Shown here one piece after another: positions 26,331-35,874 of a DNA stretch of 64,000 bases. Under the pieces are notes generated by a model. The model was not told the origin of the DNA, did no database searches, and saw only the letters and a program-made list of their open reading frames with translations. Source of the DNA: Ulvibacterium sp965228935 (lineage in GTDB: Bacteria > Bacteroidota > Bacteroidia > Flavobacteriales > Flavobacteriaceae). The number at the start of each line of letters is the position of its first letter. Positions within the stretch are counted from its first letter, which is position 1. The DNA lies in NCBI RefSeq assembly GCF_965228935.1, contig NZ_OZ245846.1, forward strand, positions 1,116,001-1,180,000, read 5' to 3'. Position numbers and translations under genes: made by a program.

Positions 26331-27630
26331 TTCTTGGACTTAAAAAACGTATTCTTAAAAGAAGTTTGTCCTTTTTCAGGTCAATATTCAATGACGGAAT
26401 AATCATAAAAATTACGGTTATAAGAAAAAAAAGAATCATTGCGCTTCCATTTTCATAAAATGGAAGAATTATTAGTTTCAAACACCATATGGTGAACAAA
26501 AAATAGATAAAAATATTGTCCGAGTATTTATTGATCCAAAAATATATGAGATATATGGCTACAGCGAACAACATGCTTATGATAAAAATACCAGGGACAT
26601 TGAAGTTGATGAATGCTTCTCCCGCAAAAGTTGATCTCATTCCTCCGAAATCATCTGGATTTTGGCCAGATATAGTAGAAGTGTAACGCATATAGTTAAA
26701 ATTGGCTTTTAACACATTCACGGAAGTAGGTATAAAACTAAATATCCCTGCAACATAAGTCTTACCGTATAAATATTCGTAATTCCCTTCAGTAAAACTA
26801 GATAACACCCTGGCCAATTCACGCACAGACACGAAAAAGGAAGTTGAAAAAGACATTAATGCATCTTCAAATCTAAAATTTCCACTAAGCAATTGATTAA
26901 TGTTTCTAGCTATTGATATAAGGAATAGGGCCAACGCACCAAAAACAGATAGCTTAATGATTTTTCTTCTGTATATTAAGTAAGCAACAAGTGAAATAAA
27001 AAAGGGAAAAAACATTTGTCCTCTTTTGGCAGTAAAAAACAAGGTTGCCGACATGAACAAAATCTTTCCCAGTTTTTTGTTCAGTAACAATCTATACAGG
27101 TTAACTTTCCTAACGTTAAGCAAAAAATAATTGATTTGTAAAAAAAGAAGCGTTGATAGTGCATTTATTGATAGTGTATAATATGGTCGATAAGGGATAA
27201 ACTCGGTTAATCTGTCTTGAAAGTATTTCGAAATAAAGGTTTTTTCCTCAAACACAGGAATATAGATATTTAGAAAAACCAAATACAGTGGTACGGCCAG
27301 ACCCAAAATCAATAACCAGGATGAATTGGCAGAAATTAAATTTTTTACATTTATTCTTCTTGATTTCTTTAACTTATTTTCTGGAAACCATAATTGAAGG
27401 AAAAGTATCGTGAGCAAAATCGTGACAAAGGCATATTTTAAATACCTTAGGCTTAGGCTTGTATAGTTGAGGTCAAATTGAGACACCCATTGTGAACTAT
27501 ATTCTGTGGTGTATTTGCCGAAGATTATAGATAGCATAATATAGAACAGCCCCAAAGTACAGACATTGAATATTTTCTTTGAAACATAGAAATAGTGAAT
27601 CAATAAATAAGCTGCAAAGATGATTATCAT
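26314..27630 (-). CDS. Oligosaccharide repeat-unit polymerase (Wzy-like)
   Basis: 438 residues from the ATG at 27630, which forms an ATGA overlap with the upstream gene; a GTG 24 bases earlier also exists. About eleven membrane segments and a large loop with FGGMRSTFAGEAFINFNVPG, the shape of the polysaccharide polymerase family that includes EpsG and Wzy proteins. It should polymerise flipped repeat units in the periplasm, with length set by the Wzz-like protein at 42637. Confidence 0.8.
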   Translation of the reverse strand: MIIIFAAYLLIHYFYVSKKIFNVCTLGLFYIMLSIIFGKYTTEYSSQWVSQFDLNYTSLSLRYLKYAFVTILLTILFLQLWFPENKLKKSRRINVKNLISANSSWLLILGLAVPLYLVFLNIYIPVFEEKTFISKYFQDRLTEFIPYRPYYTLSINALSTLLFLQINYFLLNVRKVNLYRLLLNKKLGKILFMSATLFFTAKRGQMFFPFFISLVAYLIYRRKIIKLSVFGALALFLISIARNINQLLSGNFRFEDALMSFSTSFFVSVRELARVLSSFTEGNYEYLYGKTYVAGIFSFIPTSVNVLKANFNYMRYTSTISGQNPDDFGGMRSTFAGEAFINFNVPGIFIISMLFAVAIYLIYFWINKYSDNIFIYFLFTIWCLKLIILPFYENGSAMILFFLITVIFMIIPSLNIDLKKDKLLLRIRFLSPRNEQAA

Positions 27631-29045
27631 TTCATAATCTGTTTTTTTATGCACTTCGACATTACGCTTACATTTTCTGTTTTCAGAACCCTTTCCTTGG
27701 TATCTAGTTTTGCTACATTGAATTCAAAATTAAACGAATTATCAAAGAGGCAATTGATGTAAAATGCTAATTTTTCATCATAATTTTTAAACTCCATATT
27801 CAAATCATATTCCTTGGAGACAATTTTGTTTGTCAACTTTTGCAGTTCCTTAAAAGACTCTACAGTGTACGTCAATTTTGAACTGTTATAAAACACATCA
27901 CCCAAAACAATGGAAGGTTTTTTCATAAGTAGGGACTCAAGCCCTACCGTACTAGACAGATTTATAGTTCCGAAAGAATTTTTAATTAAATCAAACATGT
28001 TTTCCTTATAGGAGACAAGTCTAATTTTAGGGTGTCTCTTCAATTCCTTATAAAAGGAAAACGAATGCTGGCCAAGCGCGCTCTTATGTTCCTTGACATA
28101 CAACTGAACATGGGTTGGCAAACATTTACTAATATTTATAATAGCTGTTTTCTGATCAACATAATATGGGGCTAAAATCAGGGTGCTTGCCTCAGGTTGC
28201 ATATGAAGGGGAAAAACAAAATAATTTTCTGATAAATCTGTCTTATCAAAAATTGTATTATGGAAAAAGCCAATCTTTTTTGCTTGAACTATTTTTTTAA
28301 GCTTAAATAAAGAAAGCTCAAAAGGGTTTCTTGTAAAAAGATCGTATTTATGTCTTTTTTTAAAGTAGAATTTGTTGAATCTTATAAAAAACTCGCTGAT
28401 GAAAACGCCTTTAATGCTAGATGCATTTATAGCATTTTTCATATAACTGGGTTGTTTTGGTTTATTTAAAAATGCTGTTATTGGTGCAAACATTTCTGGA
28501 TTTACTTTCTCCGGGGAAAACTCCTCATATGCTTTGTCTACCTCATTGAACGTGTTTTTGGCATCATAGGATACTGCACTCTTGTTTTTTAGCCTAATGC
28601 CATAAAACGAGATGTGTTTTACTCCGAAGCGTTTGCTTACCTGATAGGACACCATGTTATATGTGAAGGCAATTCCTGTGGTAAAATAGTGGGTAACCCG
28701 CTGTTCAAATAATTGCTCATAAAACAAGTAGGTATATACTAACATTTTTTTTTGGTATGCCCTATCTTTTTTTATTAAATACCTATCACAAGCATATATA
28801 TTAAAACCGTCATAGGTTTGGGAAATCCTATATATTTCTTTTTTTACATCAATATTGCTTTTGTCTAAATCGTCAAAAAAATGCAGCCTATTTCTACATT
28901 GGAGTACTTCAGACTCTTCTTGCCATCTATTTCCTTCCGTAATTCCCAAGACACCATCAATAGAGACTGCCCCTTCTACAATAAGGTTTTCCACAGCTTT
29001 GATGAAGAGTGGCGCCTCATCATTTATTAAGTCAAATACAATCAT
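27627..29045 (-). CDS. KpsC/KpsS-like capsule transferase
   Basis: 472 residues, no signal peptide. The C-terminal half has the capsule-synthesis (KpsC/KpsS/LipB) pattern: FPLHMQPEASTLI, LYVKEHKSALGQHSF, and SSTVGLESLLMKKPSIVLGD. Characterised relatives use CMP-activated 2-keto-sugar acids (Kdo). The same locus makes CMP-pseudaminic acid, so this is the best candidate for adding that sugar; this is inference. It shares ATGA overlaps with both neighbours, Wzx-like upstream and Wzy-like downstream. Confidence 0.72.
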   Translation of the reverse strand: MIVFDLINDEAPLFIKAVENLIVEGAVSIDGVLGITEGNRWQEESEVLQCRNRLHFFDDLDKSNIDVKKEIYRISQTYDGFNIYACDRYLIKKDRAYQKKMLVYTYLFYEQLFEQRVTHYFTTGIAFTYNMVSYQVSKRFGVKHISFYGIRLKNKSAVSYDAKNTFNEVDKAYEEFSPEKVNPEMFAPITAFLNKPKQPSYMKNAINASSIKGVFISEFFIRFNKFYFKKRHKYDLFTRNPFELSLFKLKKIVQAKKIGFFHNTIFDKTDLSENYFVFPLHMQPEASTLILAPYYVDQKTAIINISKCLPTHVQLYVKEHKSALGQHSFSFYKELKRHPKIRLVSYKENMFDLIKNSFGTINLSSTVGLESLLMKKPSIVLGDVFYNSSKLTYTVESFKELQKLTNKIVSKEYDLNMEFKNYDEKLAFYINCLFDNSFNFEFNVAKLDTKERVLKTENVSVMSKCIKKQIMK

Positions 29046-30271
29046 CTTTTTATTGCTTTCTTACTGAAATAGAATTTCATACTAAATATTACGAAAAAAG
29101 ACATTAATGTTGCCATGGCGGCACCGATGATACCGTATATAGGAATTAAAACCAGGTTTAATACCACATTTGTTACCATACCTGCTAAAGCTACTTTTAG
29201 GATAATTGCATCCATCTTTTTCACGTATAAATCATAATGAAAGATGTTGGACACTATTAATAGAAAAACACCTCCTAACAATACATAAAATGTATCCAGT
29301 TCGTCCAAAATTGCTTCTTTATCCAAAAATCCAAGTATTACGGGGCCTACAAGTCCCACTGCCAAAATTAAAATTAGAGATAGTCCTATTAATTGTTTTG
29401 AAAAAATCGTTTTTGTCTCCTCGTATTTTTTTTTCTCCTTAAATGATTTTACCAATTTGGGATAGGCAACCATAGTAATCGCACTAAAGGCAAAAACATC
29501 TATGGCATTGGTGAACTGAGCAAAGGCCGTGTATATGCCCACTAGTTTTTTTCCATAAAAAAAATCGATCATATACCTATCAGAAAATTGGATTACCTGA
29601 AAGGATAGGGAACCGATAAAAAAGACACCTGCCGTATTTATTCCAGCACCGATCCATTTCCAATCGGGAGGAAAGTACCTTACTTTTTTTATCTCAATCG
29701 TTCTCACTAGAAAAATACCGAAAATAAAAAAAGACAATAGGGATGTCATGGTCCATATCCTAATATAATTTCTTAAATCAATATCGTTTCCCAGCCAAAA
29801 AAAATCAAACAATACTATCCAAACCCACAGGCCAGACCGTATAAACAAAATTCCATTGGCAACAACAGATTTTTCCAGGGTGGTAAATAACCTATACAGC
29901 TCCTGCCCTAAATGCTCCGATAACAATAGCACCACAAAAACCCAAAAATATTCCAATGGTATAAAGTTTAATCGAAAGACAAGAAACAAGGATATGGGAA
30001 TCACCACTAAATATGCGATGAGATGAAAAAACATTTGGTTCCTTATCCTTTCCGCGTAAGCTTCTTTTTTAGAAGCGAGGATTTCCCTTGTATTGAATAC
30101 ATAAAAGTCAAATCCCAGTACGTATATCAATAAGGCAATGGTCGTTGCGAGAAGACCAAATATTCCAAGATTGGTTTCATCAATCGAATACTTGCCCAAG
30201 AAAATAATGAAAACAAATTTGGAAAGTAATGTTATACCCCTGAGGAAGATGTTTTTAAGACCTGTTTTCAC
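29042..30271 (-). CDS. Polysaccharide flippase (Wzx-like)
   Basis: 409 residues with about twelve membrane segments of the oligosaccharide-flippase (MOP) fold: LKNIFLRGITLLSKFVFIIFLGK at the N-terminus and FSAITMVAYPKLVKSF in the middle. It should move the undecaprenyl-linked repeat unit across the inner membrane. The start appears to be a GTG at 30271. Overlaps the KpsC/S-like gene by 4 bases. Confidence 0.87.
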   Translation of the reverse strand: MKTGLKNIFLRGITLLSKFVFIIFLGKYSIDETNLGIFGLLATTIALLIYVLGFDFYVFNTREILASKKEAYAERIRNQMFFHLIAYLVVIPISLFLVFRLNFIPLEYFWVFVVLLLSEHLGQELYRLFTTLEKSVVANGILFIRSGLWVWIVLFDFFWLGNDIDLRNYIRIWTMTSLLSFFIFGIFLVRTIEIKKVRYFPPDWKWIGAGINTAGVFFIGSLSFQVIQFSDRYMIDFFYGKKLVGIYTAFAQFTNAIDVFAFSAITMVAYPKLVKSFKEKKKYEETKTIFSKQLIGLSLILILAVGLVGPVILGFLDKEAILDELDTFYVLLGGVFLLIVSNIFHYDLYVKKMDAIILKVALAGMVTNVVLNLVLIPIYGIIGAAMATLMSFFVIFSMKFYFSKKAIKR

Positions 30272-30294
30272 ATATTACATTTAAAGAACAAATA

Positions 30295-30517
30295 TCAACT
30301 TCCTTTATAAAGATTTTCAATAGAGGTTTTCTGACAAACACAAGCTTTGAACCAATTCATTACAGCCAGTGGATAACTAATTAAAGGTAGGAAATTTAGA
30401 CCATATGCCTCCTTAATTTTCGTTCTAGCTTAAGAAACAAACCCCATTGGAAATGGAAAGTGTAACTGGGTATATTAAAGCTGCAACACCTAAAGAAAGA
30501 ATCGCCAAAACAAGGGT
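30295..30517 (-). pseudogene. Possible membrane-protein gene remnant
   Basis: The gap between the phosphoesterase and flippase genes translates, in two frames, as a hydrophobic piece (VLAILSLGVAALIYPV, in frame after the phosphoesterase stop) and then a coherent 44-codon run ending at the TGA at 30295 (TKIKEAYGLNFLPLISYPLA and NWFKACVCQKTSIENLYKGS). One frameshift near 30428 would join them. There is no start codon of its own. It looks like the C-terminal remnant of a polysaccharide-related membrane protein, but the family is not identified. Confidence 0.35.
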
Positions 30518-31390
30518 CTAATCTTCCTTTAATTTGCCCAAGCCATGGACATCGCCACCGTTAAGTGCTATTAAATGGAACTGTACAGAGCTATCATTTA
30601 GTATATCTACAATAACGAAATTGTCTCTTACACCTCCGCCCATTCCGCTAGTAATCAAAGTTAGGTTTTTACTTCTTTCATAAGAATAGGACGTGTTGGC
30701 GGCAGCTCCTACGTCGCCTGCAAAAATAAAAACAGGTTTATTTGTTACATTTAAAATCGGAGCAATTTCTGTCCAAAAAGTAAGCTTTTCGCTCATTCCC
30801 GCCCTAGAGTTGGGCCTCAGGAATCCCTTGCCTTGCCACCATATAACATGATGGACATAAATAAAAATATTGTTCACTTTGGATGAATCTTCCATAAGCG
30901 TACGTATCAAAAAGTCTCGCTGTTCCCCTTCAATATTCCAATGGCCAATGTTTGAGTCCAAAATTATGTGTAGGTCCCCTTCCGTAATAAAGGATTTATA
31001 CGATTCTCCATAACGTTCTTCAAAAAACGACAACTCCCCATCATGGTTGCCTCTGGAAAAATAAACAGGCACTTTCAAGGTTTTGAGGTCATCATCTATC
31101 GCGTCCCAACTCTTTTCATTCGCAGACCTTACTATGTCTCCGGTGAATACGCCAAATTTCATGTTTCTATAAGTGTTGATAAGGTCAAACCTCATTTTTA
31201 ATGAATCATAAACCCCTAGTTCTCCACCTCTGGGCTTACCATAAACATGGCCTGCAACAAAAAAAGAGTATTGAACGCCCTTGTCGTTTTTACAATTCCA
31301 AAAAAGAAAGATGAATTGTGCTAAAAGCAGTAAGACCAAATTTTTTGGAAACACCTTTTTCAAAGGCCAAGCTCCGTTACTGCTTTTCAT
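30518..31390 (-). CDS. Exported metallophosphoesterase-like protein
   Basis: 290 residues with an N-terminal hydrophobic segment (about 17-33, ending LFWNC, possibly lipidated). Calcineurin-like motifs: AGH at 46-48 in place of the usual DxH, TGD at 83-85, RGNHDGE near 115, VHH, and FAGD. The first-motif Asp is thus Ala, which may weaken one metal site. It is 30 bases after the VTC-domain gene and seems to be part of that unit. A hydrolase or a catalytically altered relative; substrate unknown. Confidence 0.75.
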   Translation of the reverse strand: MKSSNGAWPLKKVFPKNLVLLLLAQFIFLFWNCKNDKGVQYSFFVAGHVYGKPRGGELGVYDSLKMRFDLINTYRNMKFGVFTGDIVRSANEKSWDAIDDDLKTLKVPVYFSRGNHDGELSFFEERYGESYKSFITEGDLHIILDSNIGHWNIEGEQRDFLIRTLMEDSSKVNNIFIYVHHVIWWQGKGFLRPNSRAGMSEKLTFWTEIAPILNVTNKPVFIFAGDVGAAANTSYSYERSKNLTLITSGMGGGVRDNFVIVDILNDSSVQFHLIALNGGDVHGLGKLKED

Positions 31391-31420
31391 TTTTAACAGG
31401 TTTTGGTAAGTTTAAGCGAA

Positions 31421-32116
31421 TTACACGCTCAAAAAGCGTATTCTCTCAACACCGTTTACATATTTGGAATTCTTTGTTAGTCTTGAATTCAGTTCTTGGG
31501 TAATTTGTCTTGCCTCGTCATCATATTCAATGTTGTATTTTAGCTCTAGCACTATTTCCCTTTCATCAATATTTTGTCTGCTAATTCTGAAATTAGCTGA
31601 ATCCGGGTCGAAAAACTCCTGATTGTAGTCCAAGGTGATTCTAAATTTTCCACAAAAGGACAAATAATACTTTCTTTCGTATGAGTTATAGAGCGTTGGT
31701 TGCAATTGTCCGTATCTCGCCCTAAGTGTACTCTTTGGTTTTTTGATATTTTCAGATATCACACGATAAATCTCCTCTCTTGACAACTCGTTAAGTGAAG
31801 CTTGAAAGCCCTCCATTTTGTATGAAATCTTATCTCCTACCTCTCCATATTTTACCTTGATTTCAAATACAGGGTCTTTTATCTTGTTAAAATCATCTCC
31901 ATACCATCTTAATCTAAACTTTTCCCTTTTTCCAACACCAGATACATTTTGTTTATAGCAACTATAATTGTGGTCATCAAAATAGATATTATTGACTTTT
32001 CTTCTAACAAAAACTTCCTTAAAGCAAAAACTGTTGATAAAAACGGTTTGGATTACATTTTCTAAATCAACATTTTTGTAAATGAACTTCCTTTCGAACC
32101 TTAGGTTTTTACCCAT
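31421..32116 (-). CDS. VTC-domain protein (polyphosphate-polymerase-like)
   Basis: 231 residues from the ATG at 32116; a start at 32161 would add 15 basic residues and overlap the CotH gene. It shows the triphosphate-tunnel pattern of VTC domains: RFERKF at the start, VNNIYFDDHNYSCY, REKFRLRWYGDD, FEIKVKYG, RARYGQ, and RITLDYNQ. In yeast Vtc4 this fold polymerises ATP gamma-phosphate into polyphosphate. Bacterial members often sit with CotH and DUF4956, exactly as here. The substrate in this setting is unproven. Confidence 0.82.
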   Translation of the reverse strand: MGKNLRFERKFIYKNVDLENVIQTVFINSFCFKEVFVRRKVNNIYFDDHNYSCYKQNVSGVGKREKFRLRWYGDDFNKIKDPVFEIKVKYGEVGDKISYKMEGFQASLNELSREEIYRVISENIKKPKSTLRARYGQLQPTLYNSYERKYYLSFCGKFRITLDYNQEFFDPDSANFRISRQNIDEREIVLELKYNIEYDDEARQITQELNSRLTKNSKYVNGVERIRFLSV

Positions 32117-32129
32117 CGGCCTTATTGAT

Positions 32130-35100
32130 TTATCGCGTACTTTTGCCGTACTGCTTGCCATACATTTTATCTATTACTTTATTGGATACGGTTATAGCTA
32201 AAGTATCATTGAGTATCAATCTAGAATTATTTTCAACCAAATAATCCTGTTCTTTTCGTAGTAATGTCAAATTCGTAACCTCTATGGAACCGGGGCCAAA
32301 TTCACTTTTTTTTTGAAATACCGCGAATCCCAAACGAGTCCCATCAATATTAACACTGTCCAAAACAACCTTGGATAGGTCCTTGCTAACAAGACCTATT
32401 TCTCCACCAACAATTTTAACCCCACTTCCACTAATTTTACTGGCTTCTCCGGCGCTTACGGCCTTATCAGAAGAGTTTTCTATGGTAACATTTTCTATGG
32501 TTAAAGTAGAGCCGGATACGTCAATACCATCATTGCCACTGTTAATAAAGCTGCTATTGGTCACTTTTCCATTAACAAAATCCCCATCAAATGCATCAGA
32601 AAATGTGTTTTTAAACCGAGAGGCATCAACAGAAAAATTAGACCTAATAATATTCAAACCATCCTCACATCTGTTTTGCTCAAAAATGGAATTGGCAATG
32701 CGAACATCGGCCTCATGAAAGTTTACTGCCCCAGACAATTCCCAAAGGTCATTGCCAGGATTCGATAAATTAGTAAAATAGCAATATTCCAAATGTGATG
32801 TTTCATCAGTCCCAGAGACAAAAACACCCTTACCGCTGGAATCTGATGAGTAGAACCTAATCGGGTCCTGTTTGGTGCCAATACCATTTATTGTCGAATA
32901 TGAGATAAAGGATGCCCCATTCATAATGTCCAAATTAAATCCAGGTTCTATAACCACTTTATATCCTGAAGGAATTACAATATCGTTTTTAGCGTTATAC
33001 TTTCCTTTTTTAAGCAATACCGTTTTGGTCGTTTCATTCTTCAAAACAAATTCATGGGTGGCTGTATGTTTGGATGCCTCGTGCCTTTTTAAAAATGTTG
33101 GGTCAAACTCGTAAAATGGCACTATATCCCCCAATATTTCATAGTCCATTCCCGGAATGGCATGAACGACTTTTACTTTTTCCAGGTCCTTAGGGTACCT
33201 AAAAACACCTTTTTTGTTTTTTTTGGAGACAAAGGCATTGATAAAGGATTCTTCCAGTTCAACATGGATTTCCCTTGTCTCATTAGGGCCAATTGAACCG
33301 TTATGTACTCTTTTAGAAAGCGTCTTACCTCCTTTTTTTCTCAGCCCTTTTATTGATATTGAGAAGTTCTTCGAGAGGTTCCTTACATCCAAAACCATTC
33401 TGGCTTCATCAAAATCCTTTACGGAGGTAATTATCGAAACGGCAGGGGAAAGCTGTTTCTTGATAAAATTACTGTTATATTCAAGAATGCTGAAATCCAG
33501 GTTCGTATTAAACTCCGTGCCTAGATTGAGCAGTAGATCATCCAATTCCGACCCATATTTGTTTATTATTCGCTGTATGAAATCTTGATTACTGACCAAT
33601 TTTAAATTTTCGATTAGTTTTTGTTCATAAAGATTATCTGTGTCCGAGTATACATAGTTTGTAAGGTATTCTAGTTTGTTTCCCGAATTAGAGTCAAATG
33701 AAATGGGTTCGAACTTGCTGGTAATAGGGTTGTAGTAAAATCTAATATTGTGCCATGCCAACCCGTGACGTGCCCCAAACAAGTTGCTTAATGCAACGAA
33801 AAAGGTTAATCTGTCGATATTAAAAACTTCTGAAATTTTCAAATTTCCTTTTTTCAACTCGTATATCAATCCCTTCGCGGTATTGAATTGCTTTAATAGG
33901 TGAGGAGTGGACAAAACCTTATTCTCGTTAAACACCCGTATCCTCGGTTCGTCTTCCTCTCTTTCCCAAGTACTATTAGGCAAGTTCAAGTTATATGATT
34001 TGTTTCTTTCGCTCCACATGTAAGATTCGTTGAATGAGAGAATTAATCCTTCCCTTCTCTCATTATTCTCGATTAGGATCTTATCGAAAGATTCTTCAAA
34101 TGCCATTATGCCCAGATCAATATTTCTAATAGATTCACCGGACTCCACTTTTATGATGGTATTTAAAAAATCGTATCTCAGTCCTATGATATCATTGTCT
34201 TTGACCACCTTATTAAATAACCATTCCCACAAGAAATTTCGGGTCTTAGGATGTTGAATGGAAAATTTTCGCATACCGAACATTGTACTTTCGTCCTTCA
34301 TCTTAATCCTAAATGACCATTTTTTTTCATCTTTCAAATGATCCACCCAATCTCCCTTCAGTCTAATGTCTACTTCTTTTAAGCTCTCATCTTGGGCCAT
34401 TGAAATCTTGGCTTTGACAAAGTCCTCATCAGAAGTTGTCAAAACTGTAGATTTTAAAGCCCGTTTCCTTTTCTCCTTTATCGTGTTAAATTCTTTCTCC
34501 TTGAAATGGATAACAAATGTCTCCAAGTCGTTAAAGTTCCTTGATAAGCCTTTTGGGTCAATTTTGAGCTTTGACAGACTATATGAATTCCCGACACCTT
34601 GTTGATATCTTCCAGTGTTTAGATAGTCTACATTGTCGAATTCCAAAAAATTATCGACCAAAACCATCTTTGAGTAAAAATAGGTTTCTTCCTCTATCTC
34701 AAACTCGATAGGAAAAAAGTCCACACCTAAATTAACATATCGTTGTTTGGGAGGCAATTTTGAGTTATCCTTTAAAAAAAAGTGGGCAAAAATTCTATCT
34801 GTCAACTCACGGCCTCTTAGTTCTCCCTTGTAAACGTAGATTAAATTCGGCGCCCCGCGAAAATCAGTTATATACACAGAGCAATTGGAATCTTTTTGGA
34901 TTAAACCAATGTCCTCTTGAACTATTTTTTGAATAGTGACATTGTTCCTAATTTTCGTTGGAGTGTTTAACCGAAGTTCATCATTGTTTTTTGCAATTCC
35001 CTTGTTCCTCACATCATCAACATCGCCAGTGTCTTTTCTATTCAAAAAAGAAGACGCGACCAATAGGCACACCATAATGGCGCCCAGAGCAAGTAAGGTA

Positions 35101-35135
35101 TATTTATTGCTTTTTTTGTTTTCCTTGATTTTCAT
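32130..35135 (-). CDS. CotH-kinase-like protein with C-terminal beta-helix
   Basis: 1001 residues. One membrane segment at about 12-30 leaves the rest outside the cytoplasm. The N-terminal half has CotH-like segments (VDIRLKGDWVDH, KWSFRIKMK, MFGMRKFSIQHPKTR, RHGLAWHNIRFYYN, then EPISFDSNSG with the likely metal-binding Asp). The C-terminal third is a right-handed parallel beta-helix (about 720-970; repeated NSSFINSGNDGIDVSGS-like rungs). CotH of Bacillus phosphorylates spore-coat proteins; the fold is an atypical kinase. The beta-helix may bind cell-surface glycan. Between DUF4956 and VTC genes on the same strand. Confidence 0.82.
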   Translation of the reverse strand: MKIKENKKSNKYTLLALGAIMVCLLVASSFLNRKDTGDVDDVRNKGIAKNNDELRLNTPTKIRNNVTIQKIVQEDIGLIQKDSNCSVYITDFRGAPNLIYVYKGELRGRELTDRIFAHFFLKDNSKLPPKQRYVNLGVDFFPIEFEIEEETYFYSKMVLVDNFLEFDNVDYLNTGRYQQGVGNSYSLSKLKIDPKGLSRNFNDLETFVIHFKEKEFNTIKEKRKRALKSTVLTTSDEDFVKAKISMAQDESLKEVDIRLKGDWVDHLKDEKKWSFRIKMKDESTMFGMRKFSIQHPKTRNFLWEWLFNKVVKDNDIIGLRYDFLNTIIKVESGESIRNIDLGIMAFEESFDKILIENNERREGLILSFNESYMWSERNKSYNLNLPNSTWEREEDEPRIRVFNENKVLSTPHLLKQFNTAKGLIYELKKGNLKISEVFNIDRLTFFVALSNLFGARHGLAWHNIRFYYNPITSKFEPISFDSNSGNKLEYLTNYVYSDTDNLYEQKLIENLKLVSNQDFIQRIINKYGSELDDLLLNLGTEFNTNLDFSILEYNSNFIKKQLSPAVSIITSVKDFDEARMVLDVRNLSKNFSISIKGLRKKGGKTLSKRVHNGSIGPNETREIHVELEESFINAFVSKKNKKGVFRYPKDLEKVKVVHAIPGMDYEILGDIVPFYEFDPTFLKRHEASKHTATHEFVLKNETTKTVLLKKGKYNAKNDIVIPSGYKVVIEPGFNLDIMNGASFISYSTINGIGTKQDPIRFYSSDSSGKGVFVSGTDETSHLEYCYFTNLSNPGNDLWELSGAVNFHEADVRIANSIFEQNRCEDGLNIIRSNFSVDASRFKNTFSDAFDGDFVNGKVTNSSFINSGNDGIDVSGSTLTIENVTIENSSDKAVSAGEASKISGSGVKIVGGEIGLVSKDLSKVVLDSVNIDGTRLGFAVFQKKSEFGPGSIEVTNLTLLRKEQDYLVENNSRLILNDTLAITVSNKVIDKMYGKQYGKSTR

Positions 35136-35174
35136 TGCCCTTGAATCTAAAATGTTATTATAAAGAACAAAACT

Positions 35175-35852
35175 TTACACTTGATTATCAATAAATGATA
35201 AATCTATATCTTCATCAATTTTGGTCAATCCGGAAGTAATCTTCTCCAAATCTTTAAACGAAGATAGACTGACAAAAAAATTAAGGTTTACCGCATCCTT
35301 GGCAACGGACATTCTTTTTAATTCCAATTGAAGTGCATTTTCCTCAATGACTTTTGAAATCTTTTTGGTCAAAATCTCGCGGTCTTTATCTTTTAAGTTC
35401 AAAGAAATAAGAACATTTTGTGAAAATGTGCTGCTAAGCCCTCTTTTATTAAGAAATATTACAATAAGTATCACCACCAAAAAACCGATTAAGGTTGGGG
35501 CTAATTGATTGGCCCCAAGTCCAAGACCTATAGAAATAGATATGAAAAAAAAGCCCAGTTCCTCAGGTTCCTTTATCGCCGTTCTAAATCTTACAATCGA
35601 TAAAGCTCCTACTAACCCCAAAGAAAGGGCCAATGATGATTTTACAATAGAGATAATTATAAATGTTGTGACCCCAACCAAGATAAGGACCCGTGATAAT
35701 TGTCTCCTATTTGAAATGGAATTTCCCTGTTTTTCATAAACAAATGCAAGAATATAAAGCAGTATGGTGGTTATCAATATATTAATCACATAATTTAATA
35801 CTGAGAACTCTTCTGGAAAGGAAAAATCCAATTGGTCTATCAATTCATTCAT
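35175..35852 (-). CDS. DUF4956 membrane protein
   Basis: 225 residues from the ATG at 35852, chosen because a -7 element lies 14 bases upstream; a longer frame to 35906 would cover that promoter. Three to four membrane segments in the first 150 residues, with the family core LSLGLVGALSIVRFRTAIKE and a C-terminal soluble domain of about 80 residues. DUF4956 proteins regularly occur beside VTC and CotH genes. Possibly the membrane subunit of a polymer-making or exporting complex; function unknown. First gene of the module. Confidence 0.85.
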   Translation of the reverse strand: MNELIDQLDFSFPEEFSVLNYVINILITTILLYILAFVYEKQGNSISNRRQLSRVLILVGVTTFIIISIVKSSLALSLGLVGALSIVRFRTAIKEPEELGFFFISISIGLGLGANQLAPTLIGFLVVILIVIFLNKRGLSSTFSQNVLISLNLKDKDREILTKKISKVIEENALQLELKRMSVAKDAVNLNFFVSLSSFKDLEKITSGLTKIDEDIDLSFIDNQV

Positions 35853-35866
35853 AAATATAATTTTTG

Positions 35867-35874
35867 CAAACTTA
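35867..35874 (-). promoter_or_regulatory. Bacteroidota -7 element (TAAGTTTG) for the DUF4956 gene
   Basis: Minus-strand TAnnTTTG match, 14 bases before the ATG at 35852. It suggests the DUF4956-CotH-VTC-phosphoesterase genes form their own transcription unit. Confidence 0.45.
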
